From positions 35,676,479 through 35,740,478 of the forward strand of contig CM035162.1 in NCBI GenBank assembly GCA_020205615.1: DNA of 64,000 bases. The letters run 5' to 3'. The DNA is from Panax quinquefolius (lineage: Eukaryota > Streptophyta > Magnoliopsida > Apiales > Araliaceae). The notes beneath the pieces were generated by a model. That model did not search any database and was not told the origin of the DNA. It worked only from the letters and a program-made list of their open reading frames with translations. Shown piece by piece: positions 34,741-46,553 of the stretch. Position 1 is the stretch's first letter, and every line of letters starts with the position of its first letter. A program made the translations under genes and the position numbers.

Positions 34741-35095
34741 TTAGAAATGGGTTTGTATCTTTGGGGTCAATACAAAATTCGATTTCACGCCTAGTGGTAG
34801 GCTAAGAAGTCTTCAAGAATACGCCAGAAATTTATTAACAATAGAAATATCATTCAAAACTCGCGACTCTCATCCAAGACTTGGATATCACATCACATCG
34901 ATACCTATCAACTTGCTTACCGTCATTCACGACGCCGCTTATGTAAAGTCCGGCTTTGCATTCCACACTGAAAAGTCAACAACGAAAGGATCGGGACTCT
35001 TTATTTATGGCTTGAAATGACAATGATTGACTTTAGTGGTTTGGTTACTTTGAATTCGCATAACAGGTTGGTTAGGAGTATGAAAGCTAACAACC

Positions 35096-35400
35096 TTACG
35101 AAAAAGCATGATAAGTAGTTAACCAATCATTTCCAAAAATCACATCAAAGACAAGTATTTTCAAAGAGATACGATCGACAGGTAACGTGAAAGTGTCGAT
35201 TTGAATCAAACAAGATTTATAAACAGTAGAGGTAACGAAGGTTTCTCCCAATGGAGTTTCAATAGATAAATCAAAGTTTAACTTCTCCTGAGTTAAGTAC
35301 AAACATCGAACACAACTAGGTGAAATAAAAGAGTGAGTAGAACCAAGATTCAACACTAGATAGACTTCAGAAGAGCTTATGATTAACTTACCAAAGTGAT
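35096..35400 (-). pseudogene. Protease remnant of gypsy C
   Basis: Minus-strand frame reads NLGSTHSFISPSCVRCLYLT, FDLSIETPLGETFVTSTVYK and VIFGNDWLTTYHA. It corresponds to the protease of element B (about 10960-11215). The catalytic Asp-Thr/Ser-Gly reads N-L-G here, so the key aspartate is lost. Confidence 0.75.
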
Positions 35401-36870
35401 AATTTTATTCGTGTTCCTCGTCACGAGAAAAAAAACGCCTCTTAAACTACCGGCTTTGGCTTGTCTCGGGACATCCTTTGCATCACTATCCCAAATTGGA
35501 CTCGACTTCACCATACGACAAAATTGAGATAGGTGACCTTCCTTCCGCAATTAAAACACGCTTTGATTGTTAAGCGTATACTTTGACGGATGTGTCCCTC
35601 TTGTCCGCAAGATTTGAAACATACGACCGATGGGCGCTTCTTCTTCCTTTGAAACGGTGTCTTTGGTCGACGCCTTTCATGTCATTGTTGAACCTTCTCT
35701 TAAAATGTCCATCCTTATTATCTTGGCCATGATTACCAATTTAAATGGTTACCATTCTCGGCATGATAATATCCCCACGATGGTTATCGTTTTTCACGAT
35801 GACCGCTGCCACCGGTATGATTATTATCGTATTGTTGGTCGTCCTTTTTTGGTCAGGTTTGACTCATTATCGCGCCCAATAATCGAGCCCTATTCACAAC
35901 ATCCGAATATAAACAAAGTTTGTGAGAAATGAGGTATCGACGATATCGGGTTTCAAACCTCGCAAAAACATTCGCGTCCATTCGCCATCATTATCGACCA
36001 AATGGGATGCAAACCGGATAACTCCGCAAACTTAGCTTCGCATCATGACACTGGCCATATTGTTTTGCTCCAAATTGATGAATTCTACCTTCTTCATGTG
36101 ACGAATACTTTCGTGAAAGTACTTGTCGTTGAATAATTCTTAGAACTTCTCCCAAGACATCTTGAAAGGCCAGTCGGGTACGCTTTTACGATTCCCACCA
36201 ATGATCTCCTTCTTCACGCAACATAAAGGTGGCGAATGGAACCTTTTTCTCCTCCTCAACATTCCAAGACATTAAATATCTTGTAATCTGCTTTATCCAT
36301 GTCTCCGCCTTTAAGTGGTTCTCGCTTTCCCAAAACTCCGGTGGTCCCAGCCTTGAATCGCTTAATGCGGTGACCAACCGGGGTTACCATTGTTTCCACC
36401 AGATTATGGATGTGGAGCTACCTTCGCCGTTGTTGCATGAATTGCTCCTTAAACCGCTAATGCGGTGATCGTCCGAGAGTTATCAAGATTTCTACCGCAT
36501 TTTGGATGAGAGCCGCCACCTCGTTGTTGCATGAATCGCATAAAGCCTCCGACCATCCCATCATTCACCATTTCATCGGTGTATTATTTTCATGAGGAGT
36601 ATTGTCATCTCGTTTCACATTATCCCGATTATTGATCCGTGGAGACTCAATCTGTGGTCCTGTGCTCCATTGATAATCTCAACATTCTCTGATGCCATTT
36701 TCAAACACCGCCACAAAACAAGGGTTAATTAACATATCACATATTATCCCTATACTTTGACCGACCAATTAAATACCAAAATAAACTTAGGTTGGTCATA
36801 CTAAGCGAAGGAATTCCCTGCCTCTCCCCTCCTAGTTCTTGTCTCACATCTTAGCCAGGGATCATATCCT
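35401..36870 (-). pseudogene. gag remnant of gypsy C
   Basis: Minus-strand fragments include PPEFWESENHLKAETWIKQI and KVPFATFMLREEGDHWWES at 36186-36377, the capsid core seen in element B at about 9960-10110. CCHC-like cysteines are recognisable near 35540-35620. Frames are repeatedly broken. Confidence 0.7.
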
Positions 36871-36886
36871 AAGCTTTGATACCAAC

Positions 36887-39311
36887 CGCGACGCCCCCAA
36901 AATTAGGTATACGCCACCCATCTCTGGTCGCCACTTACATGGTATGTAATTCAAATACAACTTACTAATACAACTGCATGTGTATAATACGACAAAAACA
37001 TAAACCGTGAGTTTGAATACAAATATTATCTACTAGAGATTATACAAACTCAAAAGGAGTCCTCATTACAATTATTATCACACAATTTCACAAAATAGTG
37101 AGGACTACTAATGCTATCCTCTGGACCATCACTCCGTTCCCTGACTCGTCCCAGCTATATTCTCATTTCCTGAAGAGAACAGTGAAAGAAAGGGTGAGCT
37201 AAACTAGCCCATTAAGAAATATTATGACTAAGATAATGCAGAATAAATTATCATTAGTCTCTAACAATGTTAAACTGATAAAATATAATAGACATCTAGT
37301 TTAACTGCAGCGGAACAAGCAATCCATTAAAAGAGTCAAGTAGAAAATAAAATCTACTATCTTTTATGATTAAAAAGGTTTTTCATCACTGTTATCGCTG
37401 AGACTCATCTTAATAAATATTCCACATCATCGAATCACCCCTGCACTACGGCCAAGGATATTCTTTAGTATCACGACCACAATTAAACATGCACTACGGG
37501 CCAAGAATATTTGTGTATTCATTAATGGTCATGATTATACCATAAAACAATTCATCTTTGCTCCCTTGGCCGAAGAGAATCCATAGCCATAATCATACCA
37601 AAAACTGTCCATCAATGCACTACGGGCCAATGAGGACTTTTAATTTTCACATTATTTGTAACATTATGGTCATGATTATACCGAATAATCCCTGGTCATA
37701 CTCATACCAAGTCCATCTATACACTACAGGCCACAGATGACTTTCAACATAACATAAACATGAGGATGATGACAATGATATAAGAATTCAATTAAACAAG
37801 TTCAAGAATTAATTTGTCCAGGAACCAATAACGTCCAAATTGTCAACATAATACTTCTTTGTAGAATAAAATTCAAGAATGCTCAGAAGAATATTTTCAT
37901 GAAAAATACTAGATGAAGCGCAAATATCAAGGATATTCCACTAATTTCATGGAGTATAGAAGTCAAAATTTTAATCAACCGAGTATAATAATCGAATGGA
38001 ATAACAAAAGATATCACCACGTATGCCAGTTGCTTAGCGATGAGACGGTTATTCCAACAGTATAATAATAATCTAACCAGTCGTGAAATTCACAATCCGG
38101 CTGTGATGTTCCAATGTAATAATAAATGCGAATAATAATAAATGATGGAACCAGTCCGCGTATAAGAAAGCATGCATGTGATATTTCGATAGAATAATAA
38201 AGACATGTAATAATAGAAAAATGTCACCAAGTATATGGTAGCTTGCAGCAGATACAAAAGTTATTCCAATGTAACAATAAAGAAATAGAATAACAGAAGT
38301 TCTCTTCTTGAATACAAAAGAATAATATCCCTTACCGTAACATAATACTTGATATAATAGTAGTGAAGTAGCAGAAAACTTTTCTTTTATCTCTCTATAG
38401 TCTCTCTCTATAGTTTCTCTCTCTGTAGTTCAAAGAATTGTAAGAAAATAATGAAGGAATGAGCTTCTATTTATAGAAAAATGGAATGCATAAGAATTAA
38501 TCCATGAACTATCCCGATTGATTTACTTTAATCGACTATCCATATTTAAAGAAAAATCTTTTAAATAAAATATAATATATTCTATTTATATAAAAAGATT
38601 TTTACTATGCTGAATACTATGCGTACTATGCAAACACTATGCATAATAAAATATAATATATTCTATTTATAGAATAACTTTAATAAAGTATTTTGTTTTA
38701 TAGAAAAAGATTTTACTATGCAAAATACTATGCATAATAGAATATAATATATTCTATTTATGTAATAACTTTAATAAAGTATTCTGCTTTTATATAAAAG
38801 ATGTTTCTATTTTATTACGTTAATAATACTGAATAAAACAAAACTTCTAAATCAACAATAATTGAATCAAATAATGCGAGAGATACTACGCAAAGAACTA
38901 TCAGAAGCAATAATTGAACAAAACCGAGTAACTTCTCACATAAATATCAATAATCAATACCACGTGCTACTACGCAACAATGCGACATCGCATTTTTTAC
39001 TACCGAGTAGTTCAACATTATCAACCAGTAAAACTTCCGCCGTTATTTTTTATAAAATATTTTTGTCGCTTTTCTTAATCCGAAATAATAATTCCGCTAG
39101 GGGTCCACCAATGATTGTGTCGTCGCATTTAATATTTCCTATTTAAAACGAATATTCTCCCACCAATCGAATATAATTTGACAACTCAGCATACTTTGCA
39201 AAATTTATAAATATTACCTACAACTATAACATTATCTCAAATTCACACCATAATATAAAAAAATTATTTCGAGAAAATTAATTCTTTATTCATAAAATCT
39301 GGGGTTTCACA
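36887..39311 (-). repeat. 5' LTR of gypsy C
   Basis: Same as the 3' LTR but ends CGCG instead of TGTG at the PBS side. Stem-loops on the minus strand at about 37441-37462, 37484-37512, 37607-37637 and 37714-37740. The third has GTCC..CA and TG..GGAC arms around TG-GCCCGTAGTG-CA, as in LTR A. Confidence 0.9.
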
Positions 39312-39316
39312 ATATT

Positions 39317-39510
39317 CATGATCATTACTTCTGGTAATATAAAGAACAACTTTATATAAAAATATGTTGTCGACAACAATTTTATTTCTATCCAATATAT
39401 ACGTCTCCTGTATATACATAATGTATCGAGATCTCGTTATTTTCAGGTACTTGATCCTCTTCAGGGGATAACTCATCCTCTTTAGGGAATAACTCTTCAA
39501 GAGTTTTATT
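39317..39510 (-). pseudogene. Copia F pre-RT linker, inverted
   Basis: Minus-strand frame reads RNKIVVDNIFLYKVVLYITR and SNDHEY, the usual sequence before copia RT. It continues across the gypsy insertion at 31574 leftwards as EPQIVDECKNIWPM and KEAIQVELNSQSK (31574-31491). Confidence 0.7.
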
Positions 39511-40259
39511 TACAGGAGATTTTTATTCATAAGTTTTGGATAGGTTGATAAATTTTGTAGCCTGTTTCATGGGTATAGCCTCTTTGTAGGCTGCAACTTA
39601 TTTTTCTTGTACTTTCTTCTTCTGGAAAATTCTATCTTTAACATTGATCATTCTTTCATGTTTCAGGCGTGACTTTGATTCAATTTGCTGCTGCATTAAT
39701 TGATTGTCCTACAGGGACTTCAATCTCTGCTAGAGTATTAGCAGCTAGAATGTGAGATATCAATATTTTCTTATTATCGGTGAATAATTCTGGTAATTGG
39801 TTTGCAATTCATTGCAAATGAATTATCCTTTGAACTTCTAGTTCATATTGATTTTGTATAAGGATCAAGATTAAATAACGTTAAAATATTTCAATTAATC
39901 TCCCGTCGTGCTTCAGACAATGATCTCACGTCGTGATTCAGGCAACGACTTTTCTCCCCCTAATGGTGGAAAGACTATTAAAATAACAATCCTCAAAATA
40001 TACCTTAAAAATATCATTCTGAGTTCTTTCTTATAAGATGAACACCAAATAACAATAATTAAATGTGATAATTTGGTAATTAATTTACTTTGATATAATC
40101 AACAGGTAAAGAAATCTTTTAATTCTTTAAAGGATGTTCATGGGAGTTTTCAATAATTCAATGCATCATTATTGATCCTAGATGATCATGCCAAATCATA
40201 AAAATATTTGGATCTAGCTAAACACTTCTGGTGTATTGCAATATTTGTTTCAACTATTC

Positions 40260-40538
40260 TTAATTTAGTATAATATAACCCAGAAGAAAAATACACAATT
40301 TTTCTAATACGAAGCTTCGTCCGATACTATCAAGTAATATAAAGAAATTCTTCAACGCTTTCAAGTTATTGATTTCAATATAATAACTATTATAACGTAT
40401 ATCCTTAAAGCTGAGCAAATTTCTGCTTGCCTCAGAAGAATATAAAGAATCATCAATACAAAGTTTTGTGTCATTTGACAACATTATAATCGCTCTTCCA
40501 GAGACTTTAATTAAGTTTGATGAATAATCACTCTTCAA
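40260..40538 (-). pseudogene. Copia F protease-integrase junction region, inverted
   Basis: Minus-strand frame with GRAIIMLSNDTKLCIDDSLY and SSEASRNLLSFKDIRYNSYY, the conserved region after the copia protease. Stops follow. Confidence 0.7.
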
Positions 40539-40881
40539 GAGTCTTCAATTATATTTGATGAGTAATAGCTCTAGAGCCTTTAATTAAGTTTGATGAGCTT
40601 CTGGCCCATACAACTATATATATGCAAAACATAAATTTAACTTTATTACTTAAAACATAAATAAAACATATAATAAAAATACTTATTATAATAGCATAAT
40701 ATAATGAAATAAAAATAATTAATTGGTATAAACATTTCTATCAACATATCATCAAGGAAATCATAGATATCAAAATTAGTTATATCCACTCTATTTGAAA
40801 AGTCAAAATTATTCATAGGATCTTTAGGATCATTCCATTTCCTTTTCTTTTATGGAGTCTTGGTACAAATCTACCAAATGT

Positions 40882-41091
40882 TTAGGAGTACGACAGGTAC
40901 ATTCCAATCCTTTTTATATATTGATTGTTCTTTTCAAGTCCATTACCACAACTACAATCATAATTTCCTCTATGATTATCAAATGAGGTTCCATTCACTT
41001 CAGGGAATGTAATAGAATCGGTCAAGCAAGATTGTTGATTTTTCAGCAAAAACTTATTATTTTGTACAGCCACTAGAAGAAATGATATCAC
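40882..41091 (-). pseudogene. Copia F gag nucleocapsid region, inverted
   Basis: Minus-strand frame FPEVNGTSFDNHRGNYDCSC and GNGLEKNNQYIKR resembles the RGRG/NNQY-rich zone of copia Gag. Confidence 0.5.
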
Positions 41092-41922
41092 TTCTAGGAA
41101 TATAATTTCCTTTATCGCTTCAAGGAATATATTATGAATTTACACTCACAATATTGCTACTACAGGAGCATATTCGAGGCATGAAATATAGTAAAAATTT
41201 TTTTTCTTTTTCCTAACATGTCTTTATCAATATTTTTTTTTCATGGAGATGATAGCGAATAATTAATTTTGCATGATCCTGCAGAGATGCATGATTGCCA
41301 ACTTTAATTGTATCTAAGCTCTAAGGTTCTTTGCCTTTACCTTTATATGAATCTCAACATCAAGATTCCATTACAAATAATTCTTGCTCGATATAAATCA
41401 AGGGCAACAAATTCAAATTTATAAAATTTGAATATTAAATAACTAAACATATTCCCCATCAAATTAAATAATTATATATGTTTAGATTTAATTATAATGA
41501 AACAATTTATAGAAATGCAAGAAAATACTTAAACTAAATTTTTCCACTAAAACTAAATAATAAACCAACACTACTAAGTATATTTGTCATTGTAACTTCA
41601 TACAAAAAATATCAAAAATTATTAGAAATTTAACTATCCACATATAACTATTCACATGTGACATGTGTATAAACATATGAACAAATATTTATATATCTCT
41701 CTATATATATTGCAAGGTAGAATCGTGAATCAAGTATAACATGACGTAAAATGATTTTGCAATCGAACAAAAACTAACAATCATGTCTGCATATTTATAG
41801 TTGGAAGTGAGTGCAAAACAAAAATAATAGTAAGTATAGAATGAAATGCAATGAGTGAAAACCCATCTATTAAACTTGCATGCATTTGAAATGAGACTTG
41901 TGGTTAAGATTCTAGAGGGAAT

Positions 41923-42430
41923 CTAAATTCACAAAGTAAACGTGAAGTTTTTGGACCTGTAGTCCGAACACCTGAAGGTGTAATGCCTGTTAGATACAAA
42001 TGGGTATTTGTACGGAATAAGAAAAATAAATTTATATGGTACAAAGCGCAACTTGTAGCACAAGGTTTCTTCGCAGAGACATGGTATTAATTATGAAGAA
42101 ACATATGCTCCTAGCCTGTAATGGACACAATTACATTCAGATTTTTATTTAGCTTGGTAGAAAGAGAAATTAATGGATGTTGTTACATCATATCTGTATG
42201 GATTATTATATAATTATATATACATGAAAATCCCTGAAGGATATAAAATGTCTGAAGCATATAATTCTACATCTCAAAATATATATTCTATTAAGTTACA
42301 AAGATCTTTATATAGGTTAAAGCAATCCAGATGCATATTGTGGTATAATCGCCTAAGTGGATATCTTTTGAAAGAAGGATTTAAGAATAATCCAATTTGT
42401 GTATGCATTTTTATCAAAAGATCATAATCT
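41923..42430 (+). pseudogene. Copia F reverse transcriptase remnant
   Basis: Reads LNSQSKREVFGPVVRTPEGV, MPVRYKWVFVRNKKNKF, then MDVVTSYLYGLLYNYIYMKI, PEGYKM and IKLQRSLYRLKQSRCILWYN (family: LQRSLYGLKQSGRMWYNRL). Frameshift near 42075 and stop after FIKRS (42425). Nonfunctional. Confidence 0.8.
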
Positions 42431-42639
42431 GGATGTGTTATTTTATTTATTGATGAAAGATCTTGCTCCAGAAGAGTCGACAAAAATAAAGATGAAAGAT
42501 ATTGGTAAGCCAAATTTTTGTCTTGGCCTACAAATTGAACTATAGAATTCTTGCTCATCAATCAACATACACAGAAAAAGTCCTGAAGTAACTTTACACG
42601 GATAATGTTAATCCTTTGAGTACTCCAATGATGGGTTGG

Positions 42640-43480
42640 TCACTTGATATCAAGAAAGATCCGTTTTGACCACACAAAAATAATAATAATAATAATAAAA
42701 AAAAAACTTTTGGTCCTGAAGTACCATATATTAGGTCCTGAAGTACCATATCTTAGTGCAATTAATATTTTGATGTATCTTATAAATTTCACAAGACTTG
42801 ATATAACATTTGCAGTTAACTTACTAGCAATGTATAGTTATGTATCAACTCGAAGATATTGTAATGAAATTAAACATATTTTACGTTATCTTCGTGAGAC
42901 TATTGATTTGAGATTATTTAATCTAAATGGTGATAGAACCAAGCATATTGAACCAAAATTATTTTATACACATGAGCCCCAGAAGAATGGCAATATTGAT
43001 CATGTGATAATTTGGTTGATATATTTATTAAGTCATTACCAACTATGATTTTGAAGAAGATGGTGCACAATATTGGCATACTTCGACTTAATGATATTTT
43101 TACCATGAACAATGAAAATTCTATGTTCTTATCAAGGGGAGTAAAAAGGATATGTGCTGATTGTACTCTTTTTTCTTCGCTAAAGTTTTTTCCCACTGGG
43201 TTTTTCTTTGCAAGGTTTTAATGAGACAATCCCAAGGCACTAGAAGTTATACAAGAATATTGTACTCTTTTCCTTCACCAATTTTTTTTCCACTGGGTTT
43301 TTATTTGGTAAGGTTTTTAACGAGGCATATTCTTAGAAAATTGCTACAAAAGGACTCCATCCATTCTGTATGAAGACAATGCTGCATGTATAGCTCAATT
43401 AAAGGGAGGATACATCAAAGATAATCTAGCAGACCAACTGCAATGTTTGAAGGATCAAGCGCATAATATTGGAATCGCTA
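42640..43480 (+). pseudogene. Copia F RNase H remnant
   Basis: GPEVPYLSAINILMYLINFT and RLDITFAVNLLAMYSYVSTR, then HILRYLRETIDLRLF (42700-42930). A further RNase H piece NAACIAQLKGGYIKDNLADQ lies at 43380-43440. Interrupted by duplicated 3' non-coding motifs. Confidence 0.75.
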
Positions 43481-43600
43481 CAACCAAGAACTTAAGTATA
43501 CATTCATGAGGGGGAGCTAATGCGTGCTACACTCTTTTTTCCTTAACCAAGGTTTTTTCCCATTGGGTTTTTCCTAGTAAGGTTTTTAATGAGGCAGCTT
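43165..43600 (+). repeat. Triplicated copia 3' motif (CCCAYTGGGTTTTT)
   Basis: Three copies of a ~60-bp motif at about 43165-43222, 43262-43325 and 43529-43595: CTCTTTT..TTC, then CCACTGGG or CCATTGGG, then GTTTTT..GGTTTTTAAYGAGG. It lies just before the polypurine tract. The CCCA/TGGG halves can pair. Confidence 0.7.
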
Positions 43601-43639
43601 TCAATGCGTATTGCTATACAATAGACATCCAAGGGGGAG

Positions 43640-43888
43640 TGTTATAAAATGTCTAAATTCATATGGATGTCTAGATACATGTAACTCCCATTGAGTATTA
43701 AAATGTATGACTCTTGAGTTTTGTAACATCCTAGTAGTTATGTTAGTAATGATGTTATTATATCTATATATAATAACATTTGTAAAGTGAAGGAGAGATT
43801 GACATATACAATTACAAGATATAAATTATGAGAATGCTCCTCCCTTAATCATCATCTTTGTTCTTCATATTATTAATCTTTTATAACA
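43640..43888 (+). repeat. 3' LTR of copia F
   Basis: 249 bp, colinear with the 5' LTR with four substitutions that I can see. Preceded by AAGGGGGAG. Confidence 0.9.
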
Positions 43889-44260
43889 TTATGAAATTTA
43901 TTTTTTATTTTCTCAAAAATATTTGACTTCATATACACAGTAATTTTCAATCTGTTCATAAAATTTTTGTAATGTCACCATGGATGACTGTTAAAACTTG
44001 GTATTGCAATCACTTTCAAAGCGTTAAAAAAGAGAGGAGAGAGTTTTAAAAAGGTGAAAAGTCAAAATTATTTTATGGAGAGTGAGAGAATGTAAACTTC
44101 TAGGTGAAATTATTGATTTTTATGAGTATTTTAGATAATTAATATATTTTCTTGTGTAAAAACTTCTAACCACATTTAAATAGTGACGGAGGGAGTAATA
44201 CTTTGAAAAATCATGGTCACCCAAATCTTCAACGACCGTCATATTATCAATAAACAATTA

Positions 44261-45250
44261 CTCCCTCCGTTCCTAAATAAGTGACGTTTTAGAAGAAAAA
44301 ATTTATTTCAATTTATTTGTCGTTTACGACTTTTAGTAGAATAAATTATTTACTTTTCTATATCACCCTTACCTTCTCTCATTGTCCCAATAAATTATTT
44401 TCATTATATTTAGGGGTGTAAATCGAGCCAAGTAGTTCGGCACTCGACTCGAGATCAGCTCAAAAATATGATCCAAAGCTCGAATTTGAAGTTGATCCGA
44501 GTCGAATCTGATCCATACTCGTTTTCTGTTTAATGATACACGAGTCGAATTCGAGCATACCAGTGTTTGCTCATATTAGGGTTCGAGTATTTTATTTTTT
44601 CTCGAACCATACTCGATACCTGCTCGATGAATCATATTCGAATATTGATCTAATCCATGCTAGTAAGCTAAATATGTGATATTTATATCAATCTTTATAA
44701 TTTATAAAGTGTAGTATGAAATTGTGTAAACTTGTACTTGAATAAATCAATTAATTGAATGTCAATTTATATTACATTCTTTATATTTCAATACATAAAT
44801 AAAAGTGAATTTTTTATATATATAAATATTAGTTAAGTAACCAATTTAGTATGTAATGGTTCAATTTTAAGTGAAATGGTTCATATTCGAAACTCGATTT
44901 GAAGGCTTTTGAAAGAACTCGCTTTTATAAACGAGTCGAGTACTTACATGTTTCTAAAGTAGGTCCGAAGTAATGATCCGAAATCGAATCGACATAAAAA
45001 TATAAATCCCTTATCGAATTCGACTCAAATTCGAGCTCAATTTTTTTGAGTCGAGCCGAATCTGAGCATGAAGATGTTCGCTGAGATTTGACTCGTTTAC
45101 ACCCCTAATTGTATTAATAGTTTTCAACTTCCTATAAAGGGGTAGTGATAGAATTTCAAACAAATTTTAATTGTTAAATAATAATATTAAATGACTTTTT
45201 TAATCCATGTGCAAAAATCTTAAACGACACTTATTTAAGAACCGGGGGAG
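44261..45250. mobile_element. Stowaway-like MITE carrying a hAT insertion
   Basis: Left end CTCCCTCCGTTCCTAAATAA, right end CTTATTTAAGAACCGGGGGAG, TA on both sides. Interrupted at 44411-45107 by a hAT element. Related uninterrupted copies are at 45920-46207 and 46554-46826 (shared CATAAAGGGGTAGTGATG). Confidence 0.8.
44411..45107. mobile_element. Non-autonomous hAT element with TAGGGGTGTAAA ends
   Basis: 697 bp, TIRs TAGGGGTGTAAATCGAG and, inverted, TAGGGGTGTAAACGAG. 8-bp duplication with one mismatch (ATTATATT 44403-44410, ATTGTATT 45108-45115). Interior rich in TCGAG/CTCGA words. No transposase. Confidence 0.85.
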
Positions 45251-45263
45251 TATAATATAGAGA

Positions 45264-45345
45264 ATTGTTAAATCCACAACAAAAAATGTTATTTTCACAA
45301 CAAAAGTGTTGCTATAGATCTTATAACAACGGTTTTCACATTCGT
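45264..45345. repeat. Partial copy of the 3003-3116 palindromic element
   Basis: AATTGTTAAATCCACAACAA and AACAAAAGTGTTGCTATAGA match the left arm at 3005-3063. The right arm is missing or replaced. Confidence 0.55.
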
Positions 45346-45919
45346 TATACATCTACAGCAACACTCCCCCGATTGTTTTGATTAATCAGCCACCTATTTG
45401 TAGTGTTTTTCAATAATTAGACACCATCAACATATCTAAAGCATAACTAATAAACTAATTATTAAAAAAATTAAATGTGTCATTACTCTTTAATCTCAGT
45501 CGCTTAAGAGGGGCACAAGGTGAGCCAAATGTTCCAATGAGCCTACATTACGTGGTTTCACATGTTCTGCTGACTCAGCCACACGTTGATCTAGTTGGAA
45601 ATTCTTATTTTTAATTAAAAAAAATGAGCCAAAACAAAATTGAAATTCAAAGGTAAGAGTCACAACCCACTTATATTTCATTTAAATAAAAGACATGCAA
45701 CCTTGTATATTTAATAATAGTGTTTATAGTTATTATAATATGTATAGAATGTATTTCTCATTGAATGGAGTATTTAAAGAAACTAATATTTTTATATAAA
45801 AAATTATTATTTTTACATGAATATTGAGCGAATTTCATCTCTATATGAGAGATTCGTATAAAAATATCATTTTAATATGTGAAAATATCAATTTTTGTAT
45901 TTAATTGACCTTGTTGACA
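45346..45919. other. Spacer
   Basis: No gene. About 45775-45905 holds an imperfect inverted repeat with TGAAAATATCAATTTTT-type arms, possibly another short MITE. Confidence 0.35.
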
Positions 45920-46207
45920 CTGTGTCCGTTCTATAGTAATTAACTTTTTAGAAGAAAAAAATTATTTTAATTTATTTGTCGTTTACAACTTTCTAGGATA
46001 ATAAATTAGTATTTATTTTCCTATATCACCCCTAACTTCTCTTATTGTTTCAAGAATTTTTTTTCTTGTCTTAATGGTTTTCAACTCCCCATAAAGGGGT
46101 AGTGATGAAATTTTATATAAATTTCAATTCTTAAATGATAGTATTAAATGACTTTCTTAACTCATGTGCATGAAGCTAAAACGACTACTATTATGAAATG
46201 GAAGTAG
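45920..46207. mobile_element. Stowaway-like MITE, uninterrupted copy
   Basis: Same family as 44261-45250 without the hAT insertion. Left end is degraded (CTGTGTCCGTTC). Abuts the next Stowaway copy, sharing a TA at 46208-46209. Confidence 0.7.
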
Positions 46208-46209
46208 TA

Positions 46210-46486
46210 CTCCATCTGTCATTTAATATAAGTCGTTTTAGAGTTGCGTACAAGTATTAAAAAAATAATTATATAACATTAAATATAATATCAATTATCT
46301 ATATTGTCCTTGTATTGAAAAATATTATTTGTTGTGACAAAAAATAGTGAGAGAACCAAAGTTATATTTATTAGTTGTGGTAATATTGAAACTAAGCAAT
46401 TAATGATTATTTAAAATTATTATTCAACTTATATTTAAGAATAAAAATACTTCTTTAAAACAACTTATATTAAGGGACGGAAGGAG
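46210..46486. mobile_element. Stowaway-like MITE (26089 family)
   Basis: CTCCATCTGTCATTTAATAT to ATTAAGGGACGGAAGGAG, TA on both sides (46208-46209, 46487-46488). Same internal sequence as 26089-26371. Confidence 0.85.
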
Positions 46487-46553
46487 TATATAATAACATG
46501 TCTAGATGGTTGTTGGCAGCCTTGTCCTTTGTCCAATGATGTGTAGTCGATTA

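Larger units (their letters stand above)
31580..39311 (-). mobile_element. Ty3-gypsy element C, internally deleted, minus strand
   Basis: LTRs at 31580-34010 (3' LTR, 2,431 bp) and 36887-39311 (5' LTR, 2,425 bp). Perfect duplication ATATT (31575-31579, 39312-39316). The PBS is at 36873-36884 (TGGTATCAAAGC on the minus strand, one change from the tRNA-Met match), and the PPT at 34011-34021. The internal region of only 2.9 kb keeps gag and protease, the RNase H/integrase junction and the integrase C-terminus. RT and the integrase core are deleted. The LTRs are of the same family as solo LTR A. Confidence 0.9.
30810..43888 (+). mobile_element. Ty1-copia element F, with internal inversion and nested gypsy element
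   Basis: Two 249-bp LTRs (30810-31058, 43640-43888) flanked by a perfect 5-bp duplication TTATG (30805-30809, 43889-43893). PBS-region CGTTATCAGCACGAG follows the 5' LTR, and purine tract AAGGGGGAG precedes the 3' LTR. By eye the LTRs differ at only four bases. RT and RNase H remnants lie on the plus strand (41923-43470). Gag, protease and the pre-RT linker lie on the minus strand (31491-41900), which marks an inversion. Gypsy element C sits inside the inverted block. Confidence 0.88.
30368..44195. mobile_element. Stowaway/mariner-like TIR element interrupted by copia element F
   Basis: Left end CTCCCTCGCTCTCTATCTAA (30368) and, inverted from 44195, CTCCCTCCGTCACTATTTAA, each next to TA (30366-30367, 44196-44197). 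Without the copia insertion the element would be about 0.74 kb. It includes a foldback at 30566-30652 (ATGAGTGTATTTAAATTTCA mirrored by TAAATTTAAATACACTCGTA). Confidence 0.55.
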
